DNA of 13,134 bases from JAUIBE01 sp035267185 (GTDB lineage: Bacteria > Pseudomonadota > Gammaproteobacteria > Xanthomonadales > SZUA-36), in the NCBI GenBank assembly GCA_035267185.1, contig DATFLY010000085.1, positions 1 to 13,134 on the forward strand, given 5' to 3'. Position numbers and translations under genes: made by a program. The notes beneath the pieces were generated by a model. That model was not told the origin of the DNA. It did no database searches and saw only the letters and a list, made by a program, of their open reading frames with translations. Below, piece by piece: positions 1 to 6,597 of this stretch. How positions within the stretch are numbered: position 1 is the first letter of the stretch; the number at the start of each line of letters is the position of its first letter.

Positions 1-9
1 GAGATGCAA

Positions 10-89
10 GTGGGTCAGGACGACCCATCTTGCTCATAAAACAAACAAGCCGCGCCGGCGGCGGGGGTCACCTGGGATGTATGACCCAC
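10..89. repeat. Cluster of GGGTCA/TGACCC inverted motifs
   Basis: Within 80 bp the motif GGGTCA occurs four times in alternating orientation. TGGGTC (11-16) pairs with GACCCA (22-27) across a 5-nt loop. GGGTCA (65-70) pairs with TGACCC (82-87) across 11 nt. The outer arms GTGGGTCA (10-17) and TGACCCAC (82-89) are also an exact 8-bp inverted repeat. The block lies downstream of folK on its strand and could be a bidirectional transcription end, an operator, or the tail of a gene to the left. There is no clear T-tract, so a classical terminator is not supported. The rest of 1-257 shows no convincing gene. Confidence 0.4.
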
Positions 90-257
90 CAGCCACCAAA
101 GCGCAGGAAAAACACATTGTGAGAATGCAGGAGTCGGGCATCGCCACGATCTAACTATCCCAAACTGGCAGGTCCAGGTCATGTGCAATTGGTCACGATT
201 TAGTGTCAAAACAGGAGCGAAATCATACTGGCTAAAGTCATGAACTTCAGGGGTGGA

Positions 258-755
258 TCAGGAAGAGGGAATGATCTCCTCCATGGCAGGTGGATTTTTA
301 AAGCCCTGCCAGATTTCGTTCAGCGTAATTCCGGTGGCGGGATGGATCAGGTTGGGCGCAAGATCTGCAAGCGGCTTTAAGACGTGAGCAAATTCCTCGA
401 TTTCCGGCCTTGGAATTTCAAGGCCTGGCAGGCGTGTCCAAAGATCATCAAAAAGCAGGATGTCGATGTCCAGGGTACGGTCCGAGAACTTTGGAACATC
501 CCGTGTACGGCCATGACGGTTCTCAAGATCATTGAGCCATGATTTTAGTTCCAAAGGCTGCATGGATGTGTTGCCCCGAGCCACCAGGTTGATGAAATCA
601 TCCCCATCAAAACCGATCGCCCTGGTGCGATATGCAGGTGACAGCTCCAGGTTTGAAAGCGCTTTGTCCAAAGCATCTATGCCGCTGGCGATATTTTCCC
701 TGGCGTGGACATTACTGCCGAGTCCCAGGTAGACGCAGTGGGTTTTCGGACTCAT
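258..755 (-). CDS. folK: 2-amino-4-hydroxy-6-hydroxymethyldihydropteridine pyrophosphokinase (HPPK)
   Basis: A 165-aa cytosolic enzyme that transfers pyrophosphate from ATP to 6-hydroxymethyl-7,8-dihydropterin, the step after FolB in folate synthesis. E. coli FolK is 159 aa. The N-terminal block YLGLGSN (residues 9-15) and the core RTLDIDILLFDD (93-104) are visible; D96 and D98 match the Mg-binding aspartates D95/D97 of E. coli. The block IPRPEIEEFAHVLKPLADLAP-like (from residue 114) is also typical. The stretch before the core reads KFSDRTLDID instead of the RWGPRTLDLD of E. coli, as I recall for a folB-linked FolK subgroup. The ATG overlaps the folB stop (ATGA, 752-755), which fixes the start and implies translational coupling. 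It is the last gene of the tsaD-folB-folK operon; no strong terminator is seen downstream. Confidence 0.96.
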   Translation of the reverse strand: MSPKTHCVYLGLGSNVHARENIASGIDALDKALSNLELSPAYRTRAIGFDGDDFINLVARGNTSMQPLELKSWLNDLENRHGRTRDVPKFSDRTLDIDILLFDDLWTRLPGLEIPRPEIEEFAHVLKPLADLAPNLIHPATGITLNEIWQGFKNPPAMEEIIPSS

Positions 756-1144
756 TCTGAATGTCCATTGAGACGACGTTCAATGATCACGCCAACGGCG
801 CTGCTTCCGCGAACCGCCCCGGGTTTGCTCAGTTTGAGCCGCAACCATTCGACCGGAAATTCCTCAAGGACAATGGCAGCACAGCGATCTGCCAGGGTTT
901 CAACCAGCTGAAACTCGCTGGCTTCGATGAAGTGAATCAGCCTCTTTGACACCGCTTTGTAATCAAGCGTGTCGTCAATACTGTCACTGACTGCAGCCTT
1001 GCTGATGTCAAAGGCCATTTCCAGGTCGAGGCTGACTGTCTGCCTTATTTCACGTTCCCAATCGAAAATCCCGATCACTGTCTGGACTTTCAGATCTTCG
1101 ATAAACACGATATCACCCTGGCCGGTTATCCCGGAACTGGTCAT
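752..1144 (-). CDS. folB: Dihydroneopterin aldolase
   Basis: A 130-aa enzyme that cleaves 7,8-dihydroneopterin to 6-hydroxymethyl-7,8-dihydropterin and glycolaldehyde, feeding FolK. The core runs from DIVFIEDLKV (11-20) through IGIFDWEREIRQ (24-35). Residues matching the known catalytic and pterin-binding set are E30, Y62 (LDYKAV), E82 (LVETLAD) and K107 (LKLSKPGAV); GVIIER (118-123) closes the fold. It is about ten residues longer at the N-terminus than E. coli FolB, which begins at the equivalent of residue 11. The longer start is favoured because its ATG overlaps the tsaD stop (ATGA, 1141-1144). The gene is thus sandwiched between tsaD and folK with 4-bp overlaps on both sides, implying one transcript and coupled translation. 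Confidence 0.97.
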   Translation of the reverse strand: MTSSGITGQGDIVFIEDLKVQTVIGIFDWEREIRQTVSLDLEMAFDISKAAVSDSIDDTLDYKAVSKRLIHFIEASEFQLVETLADRCAAIVLEEFPVEWLRLKLSKPGAVRGSSAVGVIIERRLNGHSE

Positions 1145-2184
1145 TTGTTACTCCCCATGTCTCTTGGTGTACAAAGCTCTTCCAGCGGCCAGCGTGGTCG
1201 CGCAGAAATGGTGGCGGGTTCGGTTTGCCCGGCTGCCAGTCTGAAGTGCCCGGCGAAAGCGATCATGGCGCCGTTGTCGGTACAAAATTCGATTCGCGGA
1301 TAAGACACCGCCCAGCCGTGCTTTTCGCCATCCAGCCTGAGTTTCTTTCGAAGCTCGAGGTTTGCGCCCACGCCACCAGAGATGATCAGGGCTTTGTGCC
1401 CTGTCTGTTTCATTGCCCTGCGACATTTGATTGCGAGTGTATCAACCACTGACTGCTGAAAACCGGCGGCAATATCCTGAACCAGCTCTTGATCCCGGGT
1501 ATCGTCCGGATGTTTTTCCCAAAGCGTTCGGGTGTGCGTCTTCAGGCCACTGAAACTGAAATCCAGTCCTGGCCTGTCAGTCATGGGTCGGGGAAAGTGA
1601 AATCGACCAGGGTTGCCATCAAGCGCTGCCCTGGCAAGCTTTGGTCCGCCCGGGTAGCCCAGGTTGAGCAACTTGGCCGTCTTGTCAAAAGCTTCACCTG
1701 CAGCATCATCAAGCGTTTCACCCAGCAGGCGATACCGGCCTACTTCTTCAACCTCAACCAGCATGGTATGACCGCCGGACACAAGCAGGGCCACAAACGG
1801 AAAGGCCGGAGGATCTTCCTCAAGCAACGGCGCCAACAGGTGACCTTCCATGTGGTGTACACCAACAGCGGGCACATCCAGAGCGAACGCCAGGCTGCGG
1901 CCTGCCGATGCGCCAACCAGAAGTGCGCCAATCAGGCCAGGGCCCGAGGTGTAGGCCACACCATCGATTTCTTCGCGACCGCATTGCGCTTCCTCGAGAC
2001 AGGCATCCAGCAGAGGCAGAAGCTTACGTACGTGGTCCCGGGAGGCAATTTCGGGTACCACACCGCCGTATTCAGCATGGATTTCAGCCTGTGAATACAA
2101 CGCATGAGCAAGCAGTCCACGATGCTGATCGTAGATGGCGACCCCGGTTTCATCACAGGATGTTTCAATGCCCAAAACCCGCAT
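1141..2184 (-). CDS. tsaD: tRNA N6-adenosine threonylcarbamoyltransferase TsaD (Kae1/Qri7/YgjD family)
   Basis: A 347-aa catalytic subunit that transfers the threonylcarbamoyl group from TC-AMP to A37 of ANN-decoding tRNAs (t6A), working with TsaB and TsaE in the cytosol. The ASKHA fold is evident: GIETSCDETG (5-14), TSGPGLIGALLVG (79-91), HHMEGH with metal ligands H111 and H115, VSGGHT (135-140), LDDAAGEAFDK (158-168), FSFSGLKT (209-216), SGGVGAN (269-275) and CTDNGAMIA with metal ligand D303. An upstream in-frame TTG at 2202 would add six residues. I chose the ATG at 2184 because GGAAGGGA lies about 9 nt before it and family members start at the same MRVLGIETSCDE position. It is first in the tsaD-folB-folK operon and divergent from the GGT-like gene. 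Confidence 0.98.
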   Translation of the reverse strand: MRVLGIETSCDETGVAIYDQHRGLLAHALYSQAEIHAEYGGVVPEIASRDHVRKLLPLLDACLEEAQCGREEIDGVAYTSGPGLIGALLVGASAGRSLAFALDVPAVGVHHMEGHLLAPLLEEDPPAFPFVALLVSGGHTMLVEVEEVGRYRLLGETLDDAAGEAFDKTAKLLNLGYPGGPKLARAALDGNPGRFHFPRPMTDRPGLDFSFSGLKTHTRTLWEKHPDDTRDQELVQDIAAGFQQSVVDTLAIKCRRAMKQTGHKALIISGGVGANLELRKKLRLDGEKHGWAVSYPRIEFCTDNGAMIAFAGHFRLAAGQTEPATISARPRWPLEELCTPRDMGSNK

Positions 2185-2210
2185 GCCAGCAATCCCTTCC
2201 AATTATGGTT

Positions 2211-2250
2211 GGTGAAATTTTATATGATGATGTGATTCGGGGATTTCACC
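2211..2250. promoter_or_regulatory. Divergent tsaD / GGT-like promoter region with inverted repeat
   Basis: The short gap between the two divergent genes contains GGTGAAAT (2211-2218) and its exact reverse complement ATTTCACC (2243-2250), separated by 24 nt. Between the arms is the AT-rich TTTATATGATGATG. On the minus strand this reads TATAAA (2224 down to 2219), a plausible -10 for tsaD; no good -35 was found for either direction. The layout suits an operator flanking a promoter, or an RNA hairpin in a leader. The sequence shows the repeat; the role is inference. Confidence 0.45.
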
Positions 2251-2281
2251 CGGCAAACAAAATCAATCCAGGGAGACTGAT

Positions 2282-3859
2282 TTGGGGCTTATAACTGCTT
2301 CAGGCAAGAAGGGTGTGGTTGCGTCCGGTCATAAGGAAACATCCAATGCAGCCGCCCGAATACTCGAGGAAGGCGGAAATGCGTTTGACGCGGTCATGGC
2401 CGGCATGTGCGCTGCGACTGTTGCTGAGCCGATGCTGGTCAGCCTAGGTGGCGGGGGATTCCTGGTGGCCAAGCCAAAAACAGAAACGCCCCGGGTCTAC
2501 GATTTCTTCTGCCAGACCCCCCTGGAACCCAGGCCCGAGGACGAAATCGATTTCTACCCGTTTATTGCTGATTTTGGCTGGACCCAGCAGGAATTTCACA
2601 TCGGTATGGGCGCGATTGCGGTGCCTGGCGTGGTGGCCGGTCTGTTTGCGGTTCACCGTGACCTGGGTCGCCTGCCGATCAAAGAAATCGTGAGACCCGC
2701 GGTTGAGCTGGCTCGCGAGGGTGTCAGGGTCAACGAATTCCAGGCCGAGGTCCTGCACGTGCTTCGCCCAATTTACGATGCCACCAGGGAGGCGCATCAG
2801 CTTTATGCCTCTCCGGATGATGAATCTGCCCTGCTAAAGGCTGGAGAGATTCAGAAGTTTGCGAAACTTGCCGACACGCTTGAGTGGCTTGCTGAAGACG
2901 GGGAGGTTGTTTTTTACCGCGGGGACCTGGCGCAGCAACTGGTGCGAGACTGCGCGGAACTGGGTGGCCAGCTAACGTTGAAAGACCTTGATTCATACCG
3001 CGTGGAGCGACGGCGCCCGGTTGATTTCAGCTATCACGGCGCGCAGATTGCCATCAATTCGCCACCCTCATTGGGGGGCGGGCTGATTGCTTTCGCTTTG
3101 AATCTTCTTGAAAACAGCCGCTTCAGAGAATCAACGGTAGATTGGGGTTCTGAAACCCACCTTTCGGATTTGCTGCGTGCCATGCATGGTGCAAACAGCA
3201 TTCGGCGGGAATTCAGCCTCGACAAAGGGTGTACTGATCAAAGAATGGAGGAGTTTCTCGACCCTGAAGTCATTGCGAGATGGCGTGCCATACCGGTTGG
3301 ACAGTTGTTCAGCCGCGGAACCACCCATATCAGTGTTGCTGATCGCGAGGGTGATCTGGCCAGCATGACAACATCCAATGGCGAGGGTTGCGGTTACGTC
3401 CTGCCGGGCACCGATATCATGCTCAACAACATGTTGGGCGAGGAAGACCTCAATCCGCAGGGTTTTTACAACTGGAAACCGGGGATGCGAATGGCCTCGA
3501 TGATGTCCCCTGTGGTTGCTCACCTGCCTGATGGCAGCTACGTGGCGCTCGGTTCTGGTGGGTCGAATCGCATTCGCAGTGCAGTAACCCAGGTCCTGAT
3601 CAATCTCGTGGACTTTCAGATGTCCTTGTCTGATGCCATCCAGGCACCGCGCATGCACCTGGAGAAAGCCCGGTTGAGCATGGAGTCAGGGTTTTCAGAA
3701 GAGGTCGTGACCGCGCTGGAGTCTGTGGTTGATGAAGTTGAACCCTGGGGAGGCCAGAATCTGTTTTTTGGCGGTGTTCATGCAGTCCGCTGGTCGCCTG
3801 ACAGAACGCTTTCGGGGTATGGCGATGCACGTCGAAGTGGTCACGTCGCCTTCGCATGA
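2282..3859 (+). CDS. Gamma-glutamyltranspeptidase-family (Ntn hydrolase) protein, divergent subgroup
   Basis: A 525-aa member of the GGT family (PF01019), whose members self-cleave before a catalytic Thr to give large and small subunits. The start is a TTG at 2282 with GGGAG (2271-2275) 6 nt upstream. N-terminal ASGHKETSNAAARILEEGGN-like sequence, AVPGVVAGLFA (113-123) and SPPSLGGG (260-267) are family blocks. The nucleophile is probably T347 in GTTHISV, with N366, NNMLGEED (382-389) and GSGGSNRIRSA (424-434) following. No signal peptide is seen, so it is probably cytosolic, unlike periplasmic E. coli GGT (about 580 aa). Compared from memory with E. coli GGT, the substrate-binding Arg is Phe (F76 in DFFCQTP), Ser-Ser is Ser-Met and NNQMDD is NNMLGE, so ordinary glutathione hydrolysis is doubtful. 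It lies between tsaD and rpsU and has its own transcription direction with rpsU. Confidence 0.92.
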   Translation: MGLITASGKKGVVASGHKETSNAAARILEEGGNAFDAVMAGMCAATVAEPMLVSLGGGGFLVAKPKTETPRVYDFFCQTPLEPRPEDEIDFYPFIADFGWTQQEFHIGMGAIAVPGVVAGLFAVHRDLGRLPIKEIVRPAVELAREGVRVNEFQAEVLHVLRPIYDATREAHQLYASPDDESALLKAGEIQKFAKLADTLEWLAEDGEVVFYRGDLAQQLVRDCAELGGQLTLKDLDSYRVERRRPVDFSYHGAQIAINSPPSLGGGLIAFALNLLENSRFRESTVDWGSETHLSDLLRAMHGANSIRREFSLDKGCTDQRMEEFLDPEVIARWRAIPVGQLFSRGTTHISVADREGDLASMTTSNGEGCGYVLPGTDIMLNNMLGEEDLNPQGFYNWKPGMRMASMMSPVVAHLPDGSYVALGSGGSNRIRSAVTQVLINLVDFQMSLSDAIQAPRMHLEKARLSMESGFSEEVVTALESVVDEVEPWGGQNLFFGGVHAVRWSPDRTLSGYGDARRSGHVAFA

Positions 3860-3891
3860 AACATGATCCTCCCAGGATATATCTGAAGGCT

Positions 3892-3921
3892 TTGCAACAG
3901 GACCAGAAAGCGGGGTAAAAT
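3892..3921 (+). promoter_or_regulatory. Probable sigma-70 promoter for rpsU-yqeY-dnaG
   Basis: TTGCAA (3892-3897) and TAAAAT (3916-3921) are separated by 18 nt, a good match to -35 and -10 consensus elements. Transcription would begin near 3928, giving a leader of about 70 nt before rpsU that contains the hairpin at 3935-3967. The promoter lies about 33 bp after the GGT-like stop codon, so rpsU need not depend on read-through from that gene. Confidence 0.6.
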
Positions 3922-3934
3922 AGTCGGCTACGTC

Positions 3935-3967
3935 TCCTATTTGGCTATTGAGGTAGCCAGGATAGGA
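3935..3967 (+). promoter_or_regulatory. Stem-loop in the rpsU leader
   Basis: TCCTAT (3935-3940) pairs exactly with ATAGGA (3962-3967). Inside it, GGCTA (3943-3947) pairs with TAGCC (3954-3958) around the loop TTGAGG. The two stems are joined by a small asymmetric internal loop (TT against AGG). The element sits between the predicted promoter and the rpsU start, about 30 nt before the ATG, with no T-tract, so it is not a terminator. Its position would suit an autoregulatory ribosomal-protein leader or an mRNA-stability element; either role is inference. Confidence 0.5.
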
Positions 3968-3997
3968 ATGGAACTGATTTTGAAAGAGTGAAAACGA

Positions 3998-4213
3998 ATG
4001 CCGAGTGTAAAAGTTCGCGAAAACGAGCCCTTTGAGTACGCGCTGCGCCGGTTCAAGCGGTCCTGTGAAAAAGCCGGGATTCTAGCTGAGACCCGTCGCC
4101 GTGAGTATTACGAAAAGCCGACCCAGGAACGCAAGCGCAAAGCGGCTGCTGCCGTGAAGCGTAATTCGCGCCGCCTGTCACGTGAAGTCACGCGTCGTCA
4201 AAGGATGTACTAG
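3998..4213 (+). CDS. rpsU: 30S ribosomal protein bS21
   Basis: A 71-aa basic protein of the small ribosomal subunit, near the anti-Shine-Dalgarno end of 16S rRNA, involved in mRNA engagement. Its length equals E. coli S21. The family blocks KVRENEPFEYALRRFKRSCE (5-24), KAGILAETRRREYYEKPT (25-42) and the Arg/Lys-rich C-terminus ending RRQRMY are unmistakable. The ATG at 3998 is preceded only by a modest AGAGTG purine stretch about 8 nt upstream. It opens the rpsU-yqeY-dnaG-rpoD cluster that links translation, replication and transcription. A 130-nt spacer with hairpins separates it from yqeY, as expected where rpsU must be made in far greater amounts than primase. Confidence 0.99.
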   Translation: MPSVKVRENEPFEYALRRFKRSCEKAGILAETRRREYYEKPTQERKRKAAAAVKRNSRRLSREVTRRQRMY

Positions 4214-4232
4214 CAGCTGAGATTTGCTGTTA

Positions 4233-4257
4233 ACCCTGATTTTCATCAATCATGGGT
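4233..4257 (+). other. Imperfect stem-loop after rpsU (possible attenuator or processing site)
   Basis: ACCC (4233-4236) and GATT (4238-4241) pair with AATC (4248-4251) and GGGT (4254-4257) around the loop TTCATC, with a small internal bulge. There is no T-run after it, so it is not a textbook intrinsic terminator. E. coli has a partial terminator between rpsU and dnaG, so attenuation here is plausible but unproven. Confidence 0.3.
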
Positions 4258-4313
4258 CCAAATCCTGACGAAATTTCTGGCTTAAACCCAGGCCGACGTA
4301 AACCAAGGCTTAT

Positions 4314-4331
4314 ACCGTGGCTCATCACGGT
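4314..4331 (+). promoter_or_regulatory. Perfect hairpin just upstream of yqeY
   Basis: ACCGTG (4314-4319) pairs exactly with CACGGT (4326-4331) around GCTCAT. It ends 12 nt before the preferred yqeY ATG and buries the alternative GTG start at 4317 inside the stem. It may limit ribosome loading on the yqeY-dnaG part of the transcript or end part of the rpsU transcripts. A T-rich but interrupted TTGTGTTGTG follows. Confidence 0.4.
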
Positions 4332-4343
4332 TGTGTTGTGACC

Positions 4344-4790
4344 ATGTCATTAAAAGAACGCATTTCCGAGGACGTTAAGACCGCCATGCGCGCTCAGGAA
4401 CGTGAGCAGCTTGGCGCCCTGCGTATGTTGACTGCTGCAATCAAGCAGCGTGAAGTGGATGAGCGTATTGAACTTGATGACACTCAGGTTTTGGGCGTGA
4501 TTGACAAGATGTGCAAACAGCGCCGCGAGTCCCTGGAACAGTTTGAAGCTGCGGGCAGGCATGACCTGGCTAAAAAGGAAGCCTACGAGCTGGGCGTCTT
4601 GCAGGCCTACATGCCTGAGCCACTGGATGCTGACGAGCTTTCCGGCCTGATCGAAGAGGCCATCAGCGAAGTTGATGCCCAAAGCATGCGCGATATGGGC
4701 TCGGTGATGGGCATTCTGAAAGACAAGGTACAGGGTCGGGCAGACATGAAAGCGGTCAGCCGGACCGTGAGAGAAAAACTCAGCGCTTGA
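4344..4790 (+). CDS. yqeY: GatB/YqeY domain-containing protein
   Basis: A 148-aa protein matching the length of B. subtilis YqeY. The family is homologous to the tRNA-binding tail of GatB (the Asp/Glu-tRNA amidotransferase subunit); its physiological role is not settled, though tRNA-linked functions are suspected. Recognisable blocks are MSLKERISEDVKTAMRAQ (1-18), LGALRMLTAAIKQREVD (23-39), LGVLQAYMPEPLD (82-94) and the C-terminal DMGSVMGILKDKVQGRADM region. An in-frame GTG at 4317 has a better upstream AAGG (4305-4308) and would add nine residues (MAHHGCVVT). I prefer the ATG at 4344 because it gives the family start and the GTG lies in a hairpin. The gene is common between rpsU and dnaG outside enterobacteria. 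Its TGA overlaps the dnaG TTG. Confidence 0.94.
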   Translation: MSLKERISEDVKTAMRAQEREQLGALRMLTAAIKQREVDERIELDDTQVLGVIDKMCKQRRESLEQFEAAGRHDLAKKEAYELGVLQAYMPEPLDADELSGLIEEAISEVDAQSMRDMGSVMGILKDKVQGRADMKAVSRTVREKLSA

Positions 4791-6514
4791 GTGGGCTGAT
4801 CCCCGAATCTTTTATCGAAGATCTGCTCGGCAGGGTCGACATAGTTGAGGTTGTCGAAAAGCATGTTCCCCTAAAGCGGGCCGGTCGCGAATTCCAGGCC
4901 TGTTGTCCTTTCCACGACGAAAAAACACCATCCTTTACCGTGAGTCCCCAGAAACAGTTCTATCACTGTTTCGGATGCGGAGCGCATGGCTCTGCCATCG
5001 GTTTCATGATGAACTACGAAGGTCTGGAATTTCCGGATGCAATAGAAGAACTGGCCCGCCAGGCGGGCATGAAAGTCCCGCGCGAGGCCGGTCGCACCAG
5101 GCCACGTTCACCGGGGCTCTATGAAATTCTTGATGCTGCTGCGAAATATTACGTGGCAAGGCTCAAGGAACATCCACCAGCGATTGAGTACCTGAAAAAC
5201 AGGGGTTTATCCGGTGAAATCGCCCACGAATTTGGCATTGGCTACGCGCCTGATGGCTGGGATGGATTGCTCAAAGCGCTTGGCACGGACGATGAAAAAC
5301 GTGCTCAGTTAAAGAAAGCAGGAATGCTGAGCGAGGGAAACCGGGGCGTTTACGATAAATTCCGGAATCGGATTATGTTTCCGATACATGACCGACGTGG
5401 GCGGGTGATCGCTTTTGGCGGCCGCGCGCTCGATGATGATGGCCCCAAGTATCTGAATTCGCCCGAAACAGAATTGTTCCATAAGGGCCGTGAACTTTAT
5501 GGCCTGTACCTGGCCAGGCGCAAGCAGGGTCGACTGGACAGAATCCTGGTGACCGAGGGCTACACCGATGTGGTTGCCCTGGCCCAGTTTGGTATTCGAT
5601 ATGCTGTTGCCACGCTTGGCACTGCAACGACCACAGATCAAACAGAAACGTTGTTTCGTGCGTCGACTGAAGTTGTTTTCTGCTTTGACGGGGACAGGGC
5701 CGGACAAAAGGCGGCCTGGCGTGCCCTGGAAGGTTCTTTGCCACGTTTGCGTGAGGGCCGTCAGGCTCGCTTCCTGTTTCTCCCTGACGGCGAAGATCCG
5801 GATAGCCTGGTGCGAAGCGCTGGTGTGGAAGCTTTCAGTGCTTTAATCGACCAGGCGCAGCCTTTGTCAGAGTTCTTTTTCGACCATTTCACCAGCCAGG
5901 TAGACATGAACGCCCTTGATGGTCGCGCGCGACTGATCGAACTTGCCAGGCCGGAACTTGAAAAAATTCCGGAAGGTGTGTTCCGCGAAATGATGGTTGA
6001 ACGGCTGGAAAGCCTTGCCGGGCATCGTTTGTCCCCTGGTGACGGCCGCGTCAGGACAACCCGGGACAAGCGAATTCAGCCTTCCAGGGCAAACCAGAAG
6101 CGCACGCCAATGCGATTGGCGCTGGCACACCTGGTCCAGCAGCCTTCTCTTGCAGGTTCGGTGGACATCGAGCGTCTGGGTGATAATCGGCTTCCGGGGA
6201 TGGATATCCTGCTCGAACTCGTTGAGTTTTGTGGGAAACGGCCCCATATGACAACGGCTCAGCTGCTAGAACTCTGGCGTGAGCACGAGGCACATGCCCA
6301 TTTGCAGACTTTGGCAACCTGGGCAATGCCTGGAACGGAGGACAGGAACGCCAGGGAATTTACAGATTCGCTGACTGCATTGGAGTTAGCGTGGCTGGAT
6401 GACAACCTGGGTTCAATGCCCCGTATTTCGGAACAAAATGAAACGCAGCGTGCCGAATTTATCTCGCTGCAAAAAAAACGTGAAAAACTGAAAGCCATTC
6501 TCGGTGGTCGTTAA
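4787..6514 (+). CDS. dnaG: DNA primase
   Basis: A 575-aa primase (E. coli 581 aa) that makes RNA primers for Okazaki fragments in association with DnaB. The CHC2 zinc-binding domain has C40, H43, C61 and C64 at the same numbers as in E. coli. The catalytic core includes KFRNRIMFPIHD (191-202) and IAFGGRAL (208-215). The TOPRIM metal site has E257 in LVTEGYTDVVALAQ and D301/D303 in CFDGDRAG. After a short basic linker (420-440), the helicase-binding domain starts at PMRLALAHLVQ (441-451). The start is a TTG overlapping the yqeY stop as TTGA (4787-4790), and gives the family N-terminus SGLIPESFIEDLL. No other start fits. Translation probably depends on re-initiation after yqeY, which would keep primase scarce. 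Confidence 0.98.
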   Translation: MSGLIPESFIEDLLGRVDIVEVVEKHVPLKRAGREFQACCPFHDEKTPSFTVSPQKQFYHCFGCGAHGSAIGFMMNYEGLEFPDAIEELARQAGMKVPREAGRTRPRSPGLYEILDAAAKYYVARLKEHPPAIEYLKNRGLSGEIAHEFGIGYAPDGWDGLLKALGTDDEKRAQLKKAGMLSEGNRGVYDKFRNRIMFPIHDRRGRVIAFGGRALDDDGPKYLNSPETELFHKGRELYGLYLARRKQGRLDRILVTEGYTDVVALAQFGIRYAVATLGTATTTDQTETLFRASTEVVFCFDGDRAGQKAAWRALEGSLPRLREGRQARFLFLPDGEDPDSLVRSAGVEAFSALIDQAQPLSEFFFDHFTSQVDMNALDGRARLIELARPELEKIPEGVFREMMVERLESLAGHRLSPGDGRVRTTRDKRIQPSRANQKRTPMRLALAHLVQQPSLAGSVDIERLGDNRLPGMDILLELVEFCGKRPHMTTAQLLELWREHEAHAHLQTLATWAMPGTEDRNAREFTDSLTALELAWLDDNLGSMPRISEQNETQRAEFISLQKKREKLKAILGGR

Positions 6515-6536
6515 GCCGGAATTGAGCAATAAAAGG

Positions 6537-6561
6537 GGCGATCAATCTGTAACGCATCGCC
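6537..6561 (+). other. Inverted repeat in the dnaG-rpoD spacer
   Basis: GGCGAT (6537-6542) and ATCGCC (6556-6561) form a perfect 6-bp stem with a 13-nt loop. AT-rich sequence (GAAATAAAC) follows, without a T-tract. In E. coli the dnaG-rpoD junction is cut by RNase E so that rpoD mRNA is stabilised and dnaG mRNA is lost. This stem followed by an A/T-rich tract could serve the same purpose, which is inference. Confidence 0.35.
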
Positions 6562-6597
6562 GAAATAAACGTCTTCGACTATAGTTGATAAATAATT

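Noticed and set aside
15..209. 64-codon minus-strand open frame downstream of folK
   Set aside because: No recognisable motif or ribosome-binding site was seen, and it crosses the inverted-repeat cluster. Plus-strand frames open from the left edge (stops at 39 and 154) are equally unsupported.
1489..2094. 201-codon open frame antisense to tsaD
   Set aside because: It is fully contained in the conserved tsaD gene, with no family motif.
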